From Takashimella koratensis (taxonomy: Eukaryota > Basidiomycota > Tremellomycetes > Trichosporonales > Tetragoniomycetaceae): a stretch of 64,000 bases of DNA. The translations under genes and the position numbers were made by a program. Below the pieces are notes generated by a model. The model saw nothing but the letters and a program-made list of their open reading frames with translations, was not told the DNA's origin and searched no databases. The stretch covers positions 558,001 through 622,000 of the forward strand of contig BCKT01000015.1 in the NCBI GenBank assembly GCA_003116875.1, in the 5' to 3' direction. Below are positions 1-11,197 of this stretch, piece by piece; positions within the stretch are counted from its first letter, which is position 1; every line of letters starts with the position of its first letter.

Positions 1-567
1 GCTCCAATGCAATAAGACAAGCGTAAGAGCGAAGAGTTGGAAATACAGAGTAGAGAGCTTGGACGGGGGCAGAAGAAGAACATACCATCAACCTCCAGAA
101 CCGCGTATCGCTCCCGGCGCCAAGACTGACGATCTGTGCGCCGTCATGACTAGCGCTGAGGAACCGTTCCACGACAATGTCGATCGCAGCGGTCCGGTGG
201 TGTGTGCCCACATTGATCAAGGGCGGTTTCCGTCCGCTCGATGGGCCCGGAGCCGAAGAGGAGGATGAAGACAGGCCAGGGCGGTAAAGGATCGAGGCGA
301 AAGGATCGTCCAGGTATCCCAAGCTAGCAGCGGATCTGCACGTTTAGTATAGTGAGCTCAGGCCGTTGGTATGGTTAGTAGAACTGAGGGCCAAGGGCAT
401 GTCGGGAACCAGGAGATGTGAGATTCGAGATGATAGATATGAAGAAAGTGGTGAGCAACTTACAGACGAGAAGCAGCGGCGTCGTCGTCGGTCTGTCTGA
501 TCGCGTCGTCGGGATGCACATGCGCCCCGGGGGCTCGACTCTGTCCAGGACGAGGCGGCGGGTGCAT
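1..567 (-). CDS. PPM1: Leucine carboxyl methyltransferase (PP2A methyltransferase), 5' part
   Basis: Methylates the C-terminal leucine of the PP2A catalytic subunit using S-adenosylmethionine (established for the LCMT1/Ppm1 family). Exon 1 is 464-567, starting at ATG 567-565. Exon 2 is 86-335. A GTATGT donor at 85-80 opens an intron that runs toward the left edge, so the rest of the gene lies outside the window. The joined product reads DDAIRQTDDD, then GYLDDPFASILYRPG, then PPLINVGTHHRTAAID, then the SAM-binding loop SLGAGSDTRFWRL. These blocks follow the family in order: basic THHRT segment, then the GxGxD-type motif I. A Ser/Gly-rich stretch lies just before PPLINVG. The gene is divergent to SND2, with only about 180 bp between the start codons. 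Identification is firm; completeness cannot be judged. Confidence 0.9.
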
Positions 568-749
568 GAATGTTTTGGTCAAGGACAATGAGATGAAAGC
601 AAGATACATTCACCGTTCCGGTCATCTTGTCATCTTTCGTTCCTCTTCCTGTTCCTGGCTCAAACTCCGGCGTTTATCCAGCGAGTCAACGAGCCACCCA
701 ATACGCCGTCGTTTGTCTTCTTGTCCATTCCTCATCGCCTCTACTCATC

Positions 750-1756
750 ATGGTAAGTACCAGACGACTCTGCATTGGTCTGTGTCTGTCTACTGGTTCG
801 ATATGAGCTGATAGCTCACAGGCCAACGCATCGTCCAAGCGGATAGCATCGTCCAACGAGGCCGCGCTGCGTAACCTCGGCCTTGGTCTGGTTCTTGTAA
901 ATGCAAGTGTCCTATCTCCCTCTCCCCTCCCCTCTTTCCTCGTCCTCCTAGCCCTGGTAGTCGACTTTATCGCCTTCCACGTATCATTCTCCATATCCCG
1001 CCTCTTGTACCTCTTCTCCACTCCTCTTCGCGAGACTGACGTCCTTGCCGCCGACAGCTCCTCTCAATCGTCATTCGCTACATCTTCTCCCTCCTCACCT
1101 CGCGCTCGGCATGGCCATCCCGCTTCGTCATCTTCCTCCACATTATCTCGGCAGGGACAACGGTGGCGATATGGAGGTGGTTTGTGGCCATCGGGACCCC
1201 AAGGAGGGATGCTAAGGGTGTCAAGGTTGGGGAGGATCTAGGAGGGAAGGGCGTGATTGAGATGGGATGGGACGTGTGAGTATCACCCAACGGTTCTACC
1301 CCAGGCACCTGTTACTGGGCTGCCGTTGTTGTGTAATTACGTCACGAACGTGGACGGGGAGTGAAGAACGCGGCGCTGACTCGGCTCGCAGAATCTACAT
1401 GACCTGGATCTGCACCCTCGGTAGCGCACTGGTCGGTAACTGGCTCTGGTGGCTCTACCTCGCTGTGAGTTTCCGATCCATACACCTCGCGACGTCACTC
1501 GCTAACCAGAGCATCCATCACTCTGATTTCCTCTCTCTAGGTCCCCGGAATCGCCGCGTGGAAGTTGTGGTCAACGATCAAGCCTATCCTTGGCATGTTC
1601 TTCCCCGGCTGGTTTGGGCCTAAAGCACCCCGTGACGCCCAGGCAGCCGGGGCTGGAGCCGCCGCTGAGGAGCCCACCGAGTCCCGCAAACAAGCCAAGT
1701 TGCGCGCAAGGATGGAGAAGGGCGATAAGCGGATCCAACAGGTTCAGCGCAAGTGA
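750..1756 (+). CDS. SND2: SRP-independent ER targeting protein Snd2 (TMEM208 family)
   Basis: Membrane protein of the ER SND targeting route (family knowledge: yeast Env10/Snd2, animal TMEM208). Exons are 750-752 (ATG alone), 822-896, 1058-1275, 1392-1464 and 1541-1756, giving 194 aa. The N-terminus MANASSKRIASSNEAALRNL matches the short polar start of yeast Snd2. Hydrophobic segments follow: LLSIVIRYIFSLL, FVIFLHIISAGTTVAIW, and the block around YMTWICTLGSALVGN. Next comes the conserved juxtamembrane block LAVPGIAAWKLW, then a charged cytosolic tail rich in Lys/Arg/Glu. All phases close. The second intron donor is GTAAAT, less canonical than the others; it was chosen because only it restores the frame. 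The continuous alternative reading through that intron does not resemble the family. Confidence 0.85.
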
Positions 1757-1914
1757 GCTGTGACGGAGCTCAAGCCTAAGTTCAGGTAGGGGTGTACCGA
1801 GGAGTGTCGACTATGCATATGCAACGAACCAAGAGAGAGCTAGGAAGAGGTAATACCGCATAAAGATATGTGTCTATCCGTACAATTCAACCCCATGCAT
1901 TGCCCTTTCTCTAA

Positions 1915-2652
1915 TCACTGTCCATCCTCTGTCCCCGTCTCCTCTGCGTCCTTGTTCCGTTCCCTCCATGCCTTTGCACTCTCTTCCACGCTCAAACCCC
2001 TTGCCTCGAGAATCTCCACCATGCCCTCCAAATTCGGTACCGCCGCCTCGTGTGCTTTCCTCTCCCAGGTCCCGAACAGCGCTTCGCGCACTTGCATCTC
2101 CCTCTCCGTCAATTCCACCGTATCCCGTCGATTCGTCCACTGCCTCTCGCGAGAACGGAACACTTCCTTGGTCGGTCGCATCGCCTCAAACGCTTCTTGA
2201 CCATACAAGTTCTGCCTACTCCTCTCCTGGTTCGAGTAGCGCTTCCGTCGTCGAGCACCAACAGCCTCAGAAGAGTGACCCTTCTCGACGAGGTTCTCAA
2301 GCCCCGCGGACCCCCGATCGGACGCTACCTCGGTCGCAGAGATGGAAAAGTCGGAGAAGGATTGGAAAGACGGTTGGTGTTTACGAAACGCGGTCTGAAA
2401 GGCAGAAGGAAGCTCGGAAGGGTCGTGCATGAACGAAGAGGCTGAGTGGTGTAAGGAGATGAGAGAGCGGAGGGTCGAGGCGGATGCTTGGCCGTTGGGA
2501 AGGAAGGCGTCCGGGTAGGTTTTGCTTCGTTGCGACGGAGCAGGAGTTGAGGAGGACGAAGCGTGGGGAGGGGAGGAGAGGGGCTGTTTGGATGAAGCCG
2601 ATTGGAGAAGAGGTCGGGTGGCCTTGGAGAGGCGAGCACCGGTCGCACGCAT
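1915..2652 (-). CDS. Hypothetical protein, putative mitochondrial
   Basis: Single-exon frame of 245 aa. I did not recognise the family. The chosen ATG (2652-2650) gives an N-terminus rich in Arg, Ser, Thr and Ala with few acidic residues (MRATGARLSKATRPLLQSAS). This is typical of a mitochondrial presequence. An open frame upstream lacks presequence character and has no good start. The C-terminal half is charged and helical: a conserved-looking block runs from YSNQERSRQNLYGQEAF through FRSRERQWTNRRD to VREALFGTWERKA, and the end is acidic. No membrane segment or catalytic motif is visible. It diverges from ARP4 with a 330-bp shared upstream region. Mitochondrial location is inferred from composition only. 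Confidence 0.6.
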   Translation of the reverse strand: MRATGARLSKATRPLLQSASSKQPLSSPPHASSSSTPAPSQRSKTYPDAFLPNGQASASTLRSLISLHHSASSFMHDPSELPSAFQTAFRKHQPSFQSFSDFSISATEVASDRGSAGLENLVEKGHSSEAVGARRRKRYSNQERSRQNLYGQEAFEAMRPTKEVFRSRERQWTNRRDTVELTEREMQVREALFGTWERKAHEAAVPNLEGMVEILEARGLSVEESAKAWRERNKDAEETGTEDGQ

Positions 2653-2982
2653 GGTGTTTAGGCGACTAGAGGTGGTGGTCGTTGAGAGCGGAGTGTAAGG
2701 AAGACCATAAAAATCAGAAAATCGTTCTTCTTTTCCAAAATCGTCGTTTCTTGCAACGGGCGCATTATCAGTTTTCCATGCGATCAGTTCATGACATGAC
2801 ACGTCATTTATTACCCATTGTTTGACGAGCAACAGAGGAAGGGGTCGAGTTGATGAACCCAACCGACCCTTTTCTGCCCTTCTCTCATCTCATCCATCGC
2901 GCCTACCTCGCGACATCCACCCACCCATCCACCTCGGCGTGAACATCTACCCTTGACCCGCGCAGCCGTCACCCCACTCAAC
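2653..2982. promoter_or_regulatory. Shared divergent upstream region of the hypothetical gene and ARP4
   Basis: This 330-bp stretch separates two divergent start codons. The right half, upstream of ARP4, is C/T-rich on the plus strand with repeated CATCCACC-type words. That is common in basidiomycete promoters and 5' UTRs. I see no ORF or RNA gene in it. Confidence 0.5.
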
Positions 2983-4924
2983 ATGGTTTACAACGGAGGT
3001 ACGTCTCCGACCCACTCCCTCTCCTTCATCTTCCTGCCCTTTCGCACCCTGGTACCTCACTAATCATCCAACTCCAGACGAGGTCTCCGCCGTCGTCGTC
3101 GACTTTGGATCACACACTACTCGTGCCGGATACGCGGGCGAAGATTGCCCACGCGTCATCGTCCCTTCGTTCTACGGGTACGTTGACAGCGACGCCGAGG
3201 GCCCCTCGACCGCGTCGGGCTCAAACGGAGCCGCGGGACTCAATGGAGACGCGAACGGAAATGGGGAAGCAGCGCAAGGTGGGGAGGAAGGAAAAGGAGA
3301 CGACCCGATGGACGGGAGTGGCCAGGAGGGAGCAAAGGCTGCAGCGACCGGGAGGACGAGGAAATATTATTTTGGTGAAGACGGAGTAGGCGTCTGGCGA
3401 CCAAATATGGAAGTCGGCAACTTTGTCCTCGACAGTGTTGGTAAGTTGACCAAAGACACTTGACATACATTCTCTCGAATCCATGTCGTAATTTGCTAAC
3501 GTGCATGTGTGTTTTTCTTTGGTCCGGTAGTGAACGACTCTGAGCCAACTGGACAGATGCTTCACTACCTCTTGAAGAATCGACTCGGGGTCGATCCAAA
3601 AGAACACCCGTTGATGCTTGTCGAACCCGCATGGAACACGACCAAGGCACGTGAGATGCTCGCTCAGATCGCTTTCGAGGGTGAGGGCGTGCCAGCCATG
3701 TACCTCGGCTCGTCTGGTGTTCTCTCGGCGTGAGTAGAGTGTCTCCCAGCTAGGCTGTCGGACAGTTGCTGATAAGTCTACCTCGTAGTTTCGCCGCGGG
3801 CAAGCCGACGGCGTTGGTGTTGGATGTCGGGTACGCAAATAGTAGTGCCATTCCAATCGTGGACGGTTACGCCCTCCGAGCGGGTAAGTCCTATCGCCAG
3901 CATGGATTATAACATGTGAGCCATCAACTCACCCTTTCAGGCACCATGCGTCAACCGCTCGCGTCGTCGCTTCTCCTCTCCCAGCTTCACCACCACTTCT
4001 CCCAACCCACACCGACGCGATCGTTCCCCCTCTCTCTTCTCCCGCGACACCTCATCTCCAAGCGCAACGCCACTGCTGAACCGGGACTCCAACCGCGCCC
4101 TATCCTCCGTGACGATCGCGTCCCTTTGACCACCCCTTCGTGGCGCACGTGGGCGGAGCAAAACGTCGTCGATAATTGGAAAGAAGCCTGTTCCGAGGTC
4201 GTCAACTTCCGCGGTTTCGACTTTGCCACCGCCCGGGACTTGCCTCAGAACCTGTACGAGTTTCCGGATGGGTATCAACAGTACTTTGGGGAAGAGAGGT
4301 ACCGATTCACCGAAGCTTTGTTTGACCCGAAGAATTACTTTGATCAATCGATCGAACCGCCCGAGACGTTGAGAGTCGTACAGAATACCGAACACTCGCA
4401 TGGGCTCAAAGATCTAGTCCCGCTCTCCCAACTCGTGCACGATTCCGTCATGGCATGTGATGTGGACGTTCGAGCAGCGCTGTTGCAGAATATCGTAGTG
4501 GTCGGGAACACTAGCCTTACCCGAGGATTCCAGGAACGTCTCGATCTCGAACTCGCAGGTCTCATGCCAGGTGTAAGTGGTTTTATATCTGCTCTGTTGC
4601 CCCAATGGCCGTGATTTGAGTAGCAACTGACATGAACCCTTTCCCAACTCGCAGCAAAAAATCAAGATCCACTCACCCAACATTCCGTTCGAGCGCAAAT
4701 ACGCGTCATGGCTCGGTGGCTCGGTCCTCGCTTCGCTCGGCACCTTCCACCAGCTCTGGGTCACGCGCGAGGAGTACGAGGAGCACGGTATGGGGATTGT
4801 TCACCAGCGTGAGTGAGAGGCTCCTTGAGTCAAGGTCGGGTGTTGTCTCTTCCTCCATGAGTAGCTGCATGATCGTGGGCGAGGAATTTGATAAGCTAAT
4901 ATCGTCGTCACAGGATGCAAGTGA
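2983..4924 (+). CDS. ARP4: Actin-related protein 4
   Basis: Nuclear actin-related protein, a shared subunit of NuA4, SWR1 and INO80 chromatin complexes (family knowledge). Seven exons: 2983-2998, 3078-3440, 3531-3729, 3789-3883, 3941-4572, 4655-4808 and 4914-4924, giving 489 aa. Actin-fold signatures appear in order: [18 protein letters not shown] (phosphate loop 1), [42 protein letters not shown] (second phosphate loop region), [16 protein letters not shown], and [20 protein letters not shown]. The actin-like end GIVHQRCK is split by the last intron, leaving an 11-nt final exon. An insertion rich in Gly, Asn, Ala and acidic residues (about residues 45-100) sits in the N-terminal subdomain, where actin has a short loop. 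All phases close, so confidence is high. Confidence 0.93.
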
Positions 4925-5110
4925 GAAGTTTTCAGAGATCATTAGAAGGGAAAAAACCACGCCCAGTCACGGTGGGGCAGTATGAGCTTTGGGCAATACC
5001 CGATTCGGTCTATGCATATGGCCATGAATATAGTGTACAGGCGAGCATTACAACAAGATTCCTCATTCAAGATAGTCGGGATAGATCTACTGATTCGACA
5101 GATGATTGTA

Positions 5111-7816
5111 TCAAGATTGAGAGTCGTTTGATCCTTTGAGGTCTTGCTTTTGCTCTTGCAACGGTGTTGGATCTGGTTTCTGAGGTTGGTGTTCCAAAGA
5201 AGGCGATGGCGATGATGGTATAGGGGGAGATAAAGATGGGAAAGGGATCTCCGAAAGCCGTTTCAACAGCTCTCGAAACTTTTTGGCGACTATACTGGAG
5301 GTGGGTACTTGCGCGTAGAGGCGTTTCCGTGCGTCCAATGGAATTCTTTCGACAGTGACAGCTTGTACGGCTTGAAGGAGGTACGATCTACTCAACCATC
5401 GCAAACGTGATCAAATCCCGCCCTGGTCAGCTTTTCTCCAATAACACGGGGAAGCAGTTGCCGGTCTAACGAAAATTCTACTCACAGAACAGTGCTTTCT
5501 TTGATCCCGAGATCCTGTACGAGATCAGGCACGTTCTGTCCCGAGATGAACATTGCCAGTGCCCGAGACTGTGCCGGTGTGATCTTGATATCACTTGGGA
5601 GAGCACCTGACCTAGCCGAGACTCCGGTTCCGGTACCGGTGCCACTGGAGACCAGGAGGTCAGCGAGGGGGGTCGCGCCACCGTCGACGGGGAGACAACA
5701 TGCGTCCAGTGAGATGGGCCGGTCAAGGGTTTGAGAGAGTCGATCAAGGTGTTGGTAAATTAACAAAGAAGCGAAGACGTCGTTAGAAGCGTCTGTAACA
5801 GGGTGTGTCCATGTCAGCTTCTAGGGAGCTATGGCCATCTTGTTGTGCCCCTAGGCATCCCTACTCACAATGGACCTGTTCCGGACCCAAGGTCTGATCC
5901 CACTCCCCTTGCCTGATGGTGCTATCCTTATCCAGCTCTCGGGAGAGGTACATCCTCGCCAGTTTTGCCAGTGCCAACAACCTATGTCCTGTCCCTGCGT
6001 TCTCCGGATCCACCGCACGCGCGACCTGCGTCAGTTCGAGGAGGGCTGTGGGTGGTTTGTCAGGTGTGAACTGGGTAGGGAAATCGCGAACAAGTTTTTG
6101 ACCGTCGCCACGAACTTGAACCCCGGCTTTGTATCGCGTGGGATCAGTGACTAGGTCTACAAACGCCGGGGGAAGAGCTGATTTGGTCAGTTATGCTCGG
6201 ATAGATTTAAAAGTTGGATAAATAGATTGAGGACGAGATTGACTTTTGACTCACTCGAAGTGTTGCGGAGATGGTATAGAATGACCATACTCTCATCGCA
6301 GACCTGAATCAACGCCGTTTTCCTCTCTGGGAACTTCCACCTCCCCATCTGTTTATCCCACACGCCCCCAACCGCCTTGGTCACTTTCTTCCCTCCCACA
6401 ATGGTCGTTTGAAACCCTCCAGGGCGGGGCCACTCCATATCGAACCCGAGCACGGGGCCACGGAGACACGAGAGGAGTTCGGAGGCTTCTTCGGGGACGG
6501 AAGTGTAAACGATCTGAGGAGGGCGAGTGAAGTGAGGTGGAAGTGGGATGGAGTGAGAGAAGGTTGGGAAAGAGAGGACTGGTGGGATAGGGCATGCCAC
6601 GGGGTTCGGATGCGAGGTGGGGTCGAGAGGTGGGTAGGTGGTGGTATTCGAGGCGGAAGTAGGTTGAGGTGCGATTGAGGCTTCTGAGGCAAGGTCGGTT
6701 ACTCCAACGTCCCCTTGAGTCGAAAGTTCGTCTCTCCCGTCTTCTAGTGGATCCACCTCCTCTTCACGCCCGCTAGCGGATTCCGGCTTCACGCTCAGTG
6801 CGTCCGTATGGACCTCTCGGACCTTGAATGTCATCGGTCCTGTTCCCATTGCCACTGGACCAGTATATGCTCTCTTCGGGACGATACGGGTCAGGCCTGC
6901 GCGGCGAATACCTCTCCGTTCAGATTCGTAATCGTCTGTGTCCTTGGAGTCGGTAGGCGTGGATACGACCAGCATGCCGAGGTCGCTCACCACCTCCTCC
7001 ATCGCGGTGACGTCCGTGTCTCGAGTCGCACCGGTGATTCCTGGTGTCACCTCTCGATCCTCGTGCCCACTGCCGTCTTCCGACCGCTGGCTATCTTGTG
7101 AGGCCTGCGAGCTCCGTGCGACGGAGTCTTGGCTGTTACTGAACCCCACACTGCTGTCACTGTGGTACTCGGACGCAGAAGTGGACGAGTACGTGGCTAC
7201 CAGCCTAGGCTGGCTGGCTTTCGGGACGAACGGTGCCGGCGTTACCTGGGAGCTTGAAGAGCTCTTTGACTGTGTTATAGGTGCGCTCTTGCTTCTCGTA
7301 TCGTCTTGAGTCGTCTTGCGTGAGAAGAACGGGTGGATAGGTCGAGCGGTAGGTCCAGGAATAGCTGTGTGACCGAATGCCAAGGTTTGGGCTCTGGGAG
7401 GGGTGAACGCCGTCCGAGGGAGCGTCGAGGCGTATCGAGGTACCGCACGAGGTCGGCCAAGTGTAGAGATCGGCATCTCGGCGTGAGTACGAGCAGAGTG
7501 CGCACGGCGACGGACACTGCTAGGGCTTTGATTCTCAGCGTCAGAGGCGAGATCGGAAATTTCGGGAGAGGAGTGGATTGAGATGGGAGAAGATGCGGTT
7601 CCTCGTTTCGGTGTAACAGGTGGATCAATTTGTGATGAGCTAGAGGAATGAGATAGGTCAGATCGATATTGAGTCCACAATGGAAGATAGCCTGGGTATG
7701 AGTGGATTGTGAAGAAAGGGTGACGACCGAGGATTGAGAGAGGAGGTGGGAAGGACTTACGAGAGGAAGACGGTGGATCCTGTCCATTCGCCAACAAGAC
7801 GAGTCGGGGAGCTCAT
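5111..7816 (-). CDS. WRN/RNase D-like 3'-5' exonuclease domain protein
   Basis: Predicted DEDDy-type 3'-5' exonuclease of the Werner (WRN) exonuclease kind without a helicase. Exons (-): 7761-7816, 6255-7639, 5869-6177, 5486-5792 and 5111-5390, giving 778 aa. Residues 1-380 are Ser/Pro/Thr-rich and probably disordered. The nuclease follows: Exo I GFDMEWPRPG (Asp and Glu at 419 and 421), the KTALIQVCDES strand, the Exo II region with LARMYLSRELDKDS, and Exo III YASNDVFAS (Tyr584, Asp588). The C-terminus carries a helical block (SRALAMFISGQNVPDLVQDL, then RSYLLQAVQAVTVERI) like a winged-helix module. The acceptor of intron 1 was set at 7640, after CTGACCTATCTCATTCCTCTAG, because the more upstream AG breaks the frame. 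A role in DNA repair or end processing is inferred from the family. Confidence 0.82.
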
Positions 7817-8556
7817 GCTAACCTCATTCGGAAAAGAGTGTAGCGAGCGTCCAAGCGTGAGCAGGGGAGAAGACACGAGAGAATGGGGTAAGGACGGGGG
7901 CGATAAAGTCAATGGGGCTCGGACGAGCCGACTCGAGGCGATCACAGTGGGCAGTGCGCTACGGGAAGGGTACAGCAGCAGCGACGGTGGGATATGCAAG
8001 TATGATATGTAGAGTGGAGGAGAGGAAGAGCGTATGTACAACGAGTGAATTGAGGATGAGGAGGTTGAGAAAGAGGTTGAGGAGGTGGTTGAACGAGGAA
8101 AGAGGAAGTGGACAGAGTGGACAGAGTGGACAGAGTGGACAGAGTGGACAGAGTGCAGAATCTGTATCGCCCAAAGGTGGTGACGAAAGTGGAGGCAGGG
8201 TCCGAAAGGATTTGTCAACATTGTTACGAACAAGCCCGGGCGGGTTAGGTAGGAGGTAGGAGGTAGGGAGGGTACGAGGACAGGTTGGGATACCAAGATA
8301 ATTGGACATGCACAGTCTGGATGAGATGGAACAGATTCAGAAACTGAGAACGATCATGATCAGTGCATGGCCAGTTGACAGGCTCACATCATCACCATCG
8401 GTAGACGAGGAACGACCGCCGTTTCAGAGCTGGGTCTGTGCGAATCAAGAGAACAATGCGCAACGTTGGCATCAAGATGCAATGCAAGGAGACCAAGAGA
8501 CCAGAATGGCTGGTATGGAACGTAGAATATACAAATCGAACGCGGAGGAAGTCGCT
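7817..8556. other. Intergenic region upstream of the exonuclease gene
   Basis: Lies between the start of the exonuclease gene and the 3' end of UTP6. It is purine-rich on the plus strand and includes a short minisatellite (separate entry). Open frames here have no family resemblance and are partly created by the repeat. No RNA gene was seen. Confidence 0.5.
8108..8156. repeat. 9-bp tandem repeat (GTGGACAGA)n
   Basis: Five perfect consecutive copies of GTGGACAGA followed by a degenerate one (GTGCAGA). It lies about 300 bp upstream of the exonuclease start codon, in the presumed promoter or 5' UTR. The repeat creates artefactual frames with repeating Val-His-Ser or Gly-Gln-Ser. Confidence 0.9.
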
Positions 8557-10967
8557 CTAGAACATGACCAAGTCACCGTCGTCATCCCCCTCTGCCTCTT
8601 CGTCTTCCTCGTCTTCGTCCTCTCCCTCGTCGTCGTCTTCTTCGTCTTCCTCGGCATCATCTTCCTCATCCTCATCTTTGCTACCCTCCTGATCCTCATC
8701 CAGACTCTCCTCGACCTCATCCAACACCCGCGTCCAACCGGCCTCCAACTGCCCCAACGCCTCTTCATCTCCCTTCACCTCCATCCTGACCACCTCTACC
8801 GTATCTCTTGCCTCCTTTCCTTTCCCCCTCTGCACCAACCACTCTGCCCAGACCAAGGCCGCTTCGACCCGTTCCGCATGCGACCGGCAGGTCGGCCTCC
8901 ACCCTGCGTACACTTTCGCCAGGTGGTCTGCCCGACCTGACAGCTCGGTGGTGGTCGCGAACGCTGAGCGGAAGAAGTCGGGCGTAGGGCGGTACGTCGA
9001 TGTGATTGTCGACAAGGCAGCAGGAGGCGTTGCGTTGCCAGACTTGATGAGAGCGAGGAAGTAGCGTGATAAGAGAGTAGCGTGGAGACGTGGGATAACG
9101 CTGCCGGTTCGCAAGCTGTCACGGAGGATACGTTTCCAGAGAGTAGAGATCTGAGTGGCACCGTCTACCGAATTGGCAGACTGAGTTTCTTCCCATTCGA
9201 CCCAAGTCGTCCAAATCCCCTGAACGATATCCTGCACCTCGGTCGGCAAGTGGTCCACTGTCGCGCGCTTGATTGCGTCCGCACACGCCTTCCGGACAAC
9301 AACGGGATCGTACTCTAGCTCGGTCTCAGCCTGTACCCATCGGAGCTGCAGGTTGGCGTCGGAAGGGTGTGCCGAGGCGTGCCGCCGCGCAGTAGAGAGG
9401 TACGCAGAAGGCTCGTCGCTCCGGACCAGGTCGAGGTGAATGGTGAGAAGTTCAGGCGAAGGGCTCGATTTCGTCGACAATGTAAAGATTGAATAGAGAT
9501 ATTTGCGCTAGATAGATCAGTATCATTTCGGGAGTTACCACTCACAAGGTCCGAATTGTCTTCGCACTCGTTGATACGAGCCGCCAGCCACCGACCGGCA
9601 ACATCTGACCACCCCTTCAAACCTTGCTTCGACACCTTCCTGATCGCTTTCCCGATCTTGCCCATTTCCTCCACATACTCGACTCCTGTCAACTTCGCCC
9701 CTGCCTCCTCCTCTGGGTCGTACGTTCGGTCATACAGTCCACGCGTCAAGAGCACGAGCCGCGCCCGGCTTTCCACCTCGTCGGCTGATTTGATTGCTTC
9801 CAGATCTGCGTACACCTTCGCCAACGCCCGTGTCCGGAGCGAGCTCGGATATGTTCTCAGCATGGAGACCACGGCAGCTCTAAACTCGATTCCGGAACCC
9901 TCCTCTCCTGTTGACGATGGCCGGATTTTGTCCATTGCCGAGTCCAGCGCGTGGTCCACCAGCTGTCCCGCCAAGATCGCTTGCCTCGCCGACTCCCCCT
10001 CAGGCCCAAACGCTCCTTCACCTTCGTCCATCTCTGCAGCATCCAACTTTGCCTCTCCGCTACCACCGATAGCTACGTCGGTGTTGATTCCCAGCACATT
10101 CCATCGTCGACGCAGCGCTTCGACCCAGCCGAGCTCGAGCTTGATGTATTCTCGCCATAGAAGGTGAGAAGTGGGAAGCATGCGAAGACCAAGGAGGAGA
10201 GTCGTCCGTGCCGGTCCTGTACCCTCGAGCGTGAAAGACGACTCGGTCTCGAGCGTTGAGGAAGTGGTTGGTTCGGAAGAGTTTGATCGAGGAAGAGGAG
10301 AGCCCGGGTGCAGGTGGTGGTATGCTAGCAGGAGGTAGAGTGTTGGTGATAATGGTAGATGTTGTAGTGCACTGTTGCGAGAGGTCAATATGGCTGTAGC
10401 ATGATACATTTCGCAGCCTCGAACTCACGAGTTAAGCCCCTTGACTACAATCTTCGTCATCCCTTCCTTTGCTGCAAACTCGACGTAGGCGAGCCATACC
10501 GCTAGGTCGCCTGGAAATTTTGCTGTCGCGCGTTTAAGAATGTACAGTGTTCGCCGTGGGAGCGAGTATGTCGATGCGGATGGTGGAGGCGGGTTGATGT
10601 GATAGTCTGGACCTCGTTAGACCCACACCTCAACTTCCGGGCAGTAAAAGGACACCATCACTTACTCATTTTCTTCCAGCGGATCTTGCGTAACCGTTCC
10701 AGGTTAATCTCGTACTCGGCATACTTGAAAAAATCATCTTTGCGCGTGACGGGTCGTATCAACGAAGTCTCGAACGCTGTCCGTCTCCGAGTGATCTGGT
10801 CGATCTCATGCTGGGAGAGGATCAGCACTACTGGGTATACATGAAGAATGGCTGAGTCACAACGACTAAGTCGGAAGCCATTTGCTCACTTTGGTGAAGA
10901 GTCCCTTCTCGTGAAGATCCTTGAGCTCTGGGATCGTCGCCTCGAGCTGGAACTGGACCTTTTCCAT
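8557..10967 (-). CDS. UTP6: U3 snoRNP / SSU processome protein Utp6
   Basis: Nucleolar HAT-repeat protein of the UTP-B subcomplex, needed for 18S rRNA maturation (family knowledge). Exons (-): 10890-10967, 10666-10810, 10429-10606, 9546-10371 and 8557-9507, giving 725 aa. The N-terminus MEKVQFQLEATIPELKDL, then LHEKGLFTKHEIDQITRRR, is the Utp6 signature; the basic HEIDQITRRRTAFE block follows it. HAT-type motifs continue: DFFKYAEYEINLERLRKIRW, LAVWLAYVEFAAKEG, LLWREYIKLELGWVEALRRR, then RKYLYSIFTLS and later repeats. The last 35 residues are almost all Asp/Glu, common in nucleolar proteins. All splice phases close. It shares a 230-bp divergent upstream region with the TPR gene. Confidence 0.9.
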
Positions 10968-11197
10968 GGCTGCTGTTGTTGAGGAGTGGTGAAGATGAAC
11001 AGCTGGACCACTGAATCTCGAAATATTTTCAAGTAGCCGAAGCAGTCAACAACAATGACGTGGACTATCCGCACGCCAGTCGCCATCCCTTATCACTCCT
11101 GTAACCCGGTTGTTGAACATTCGACATTGGACGATGAACAATGCAACCTCCTCTCTCACCCGTCCTCCCTTCATCCCATCCTCCTCACCTCCTCTGA

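Noticed and set aside
7757..8296. Minus-strand frame with repeated Val-His-Ser
   Set aside because: Created by the 9-bp tandem repeat; overlaps the exonuclease start in another frame and has no family features.
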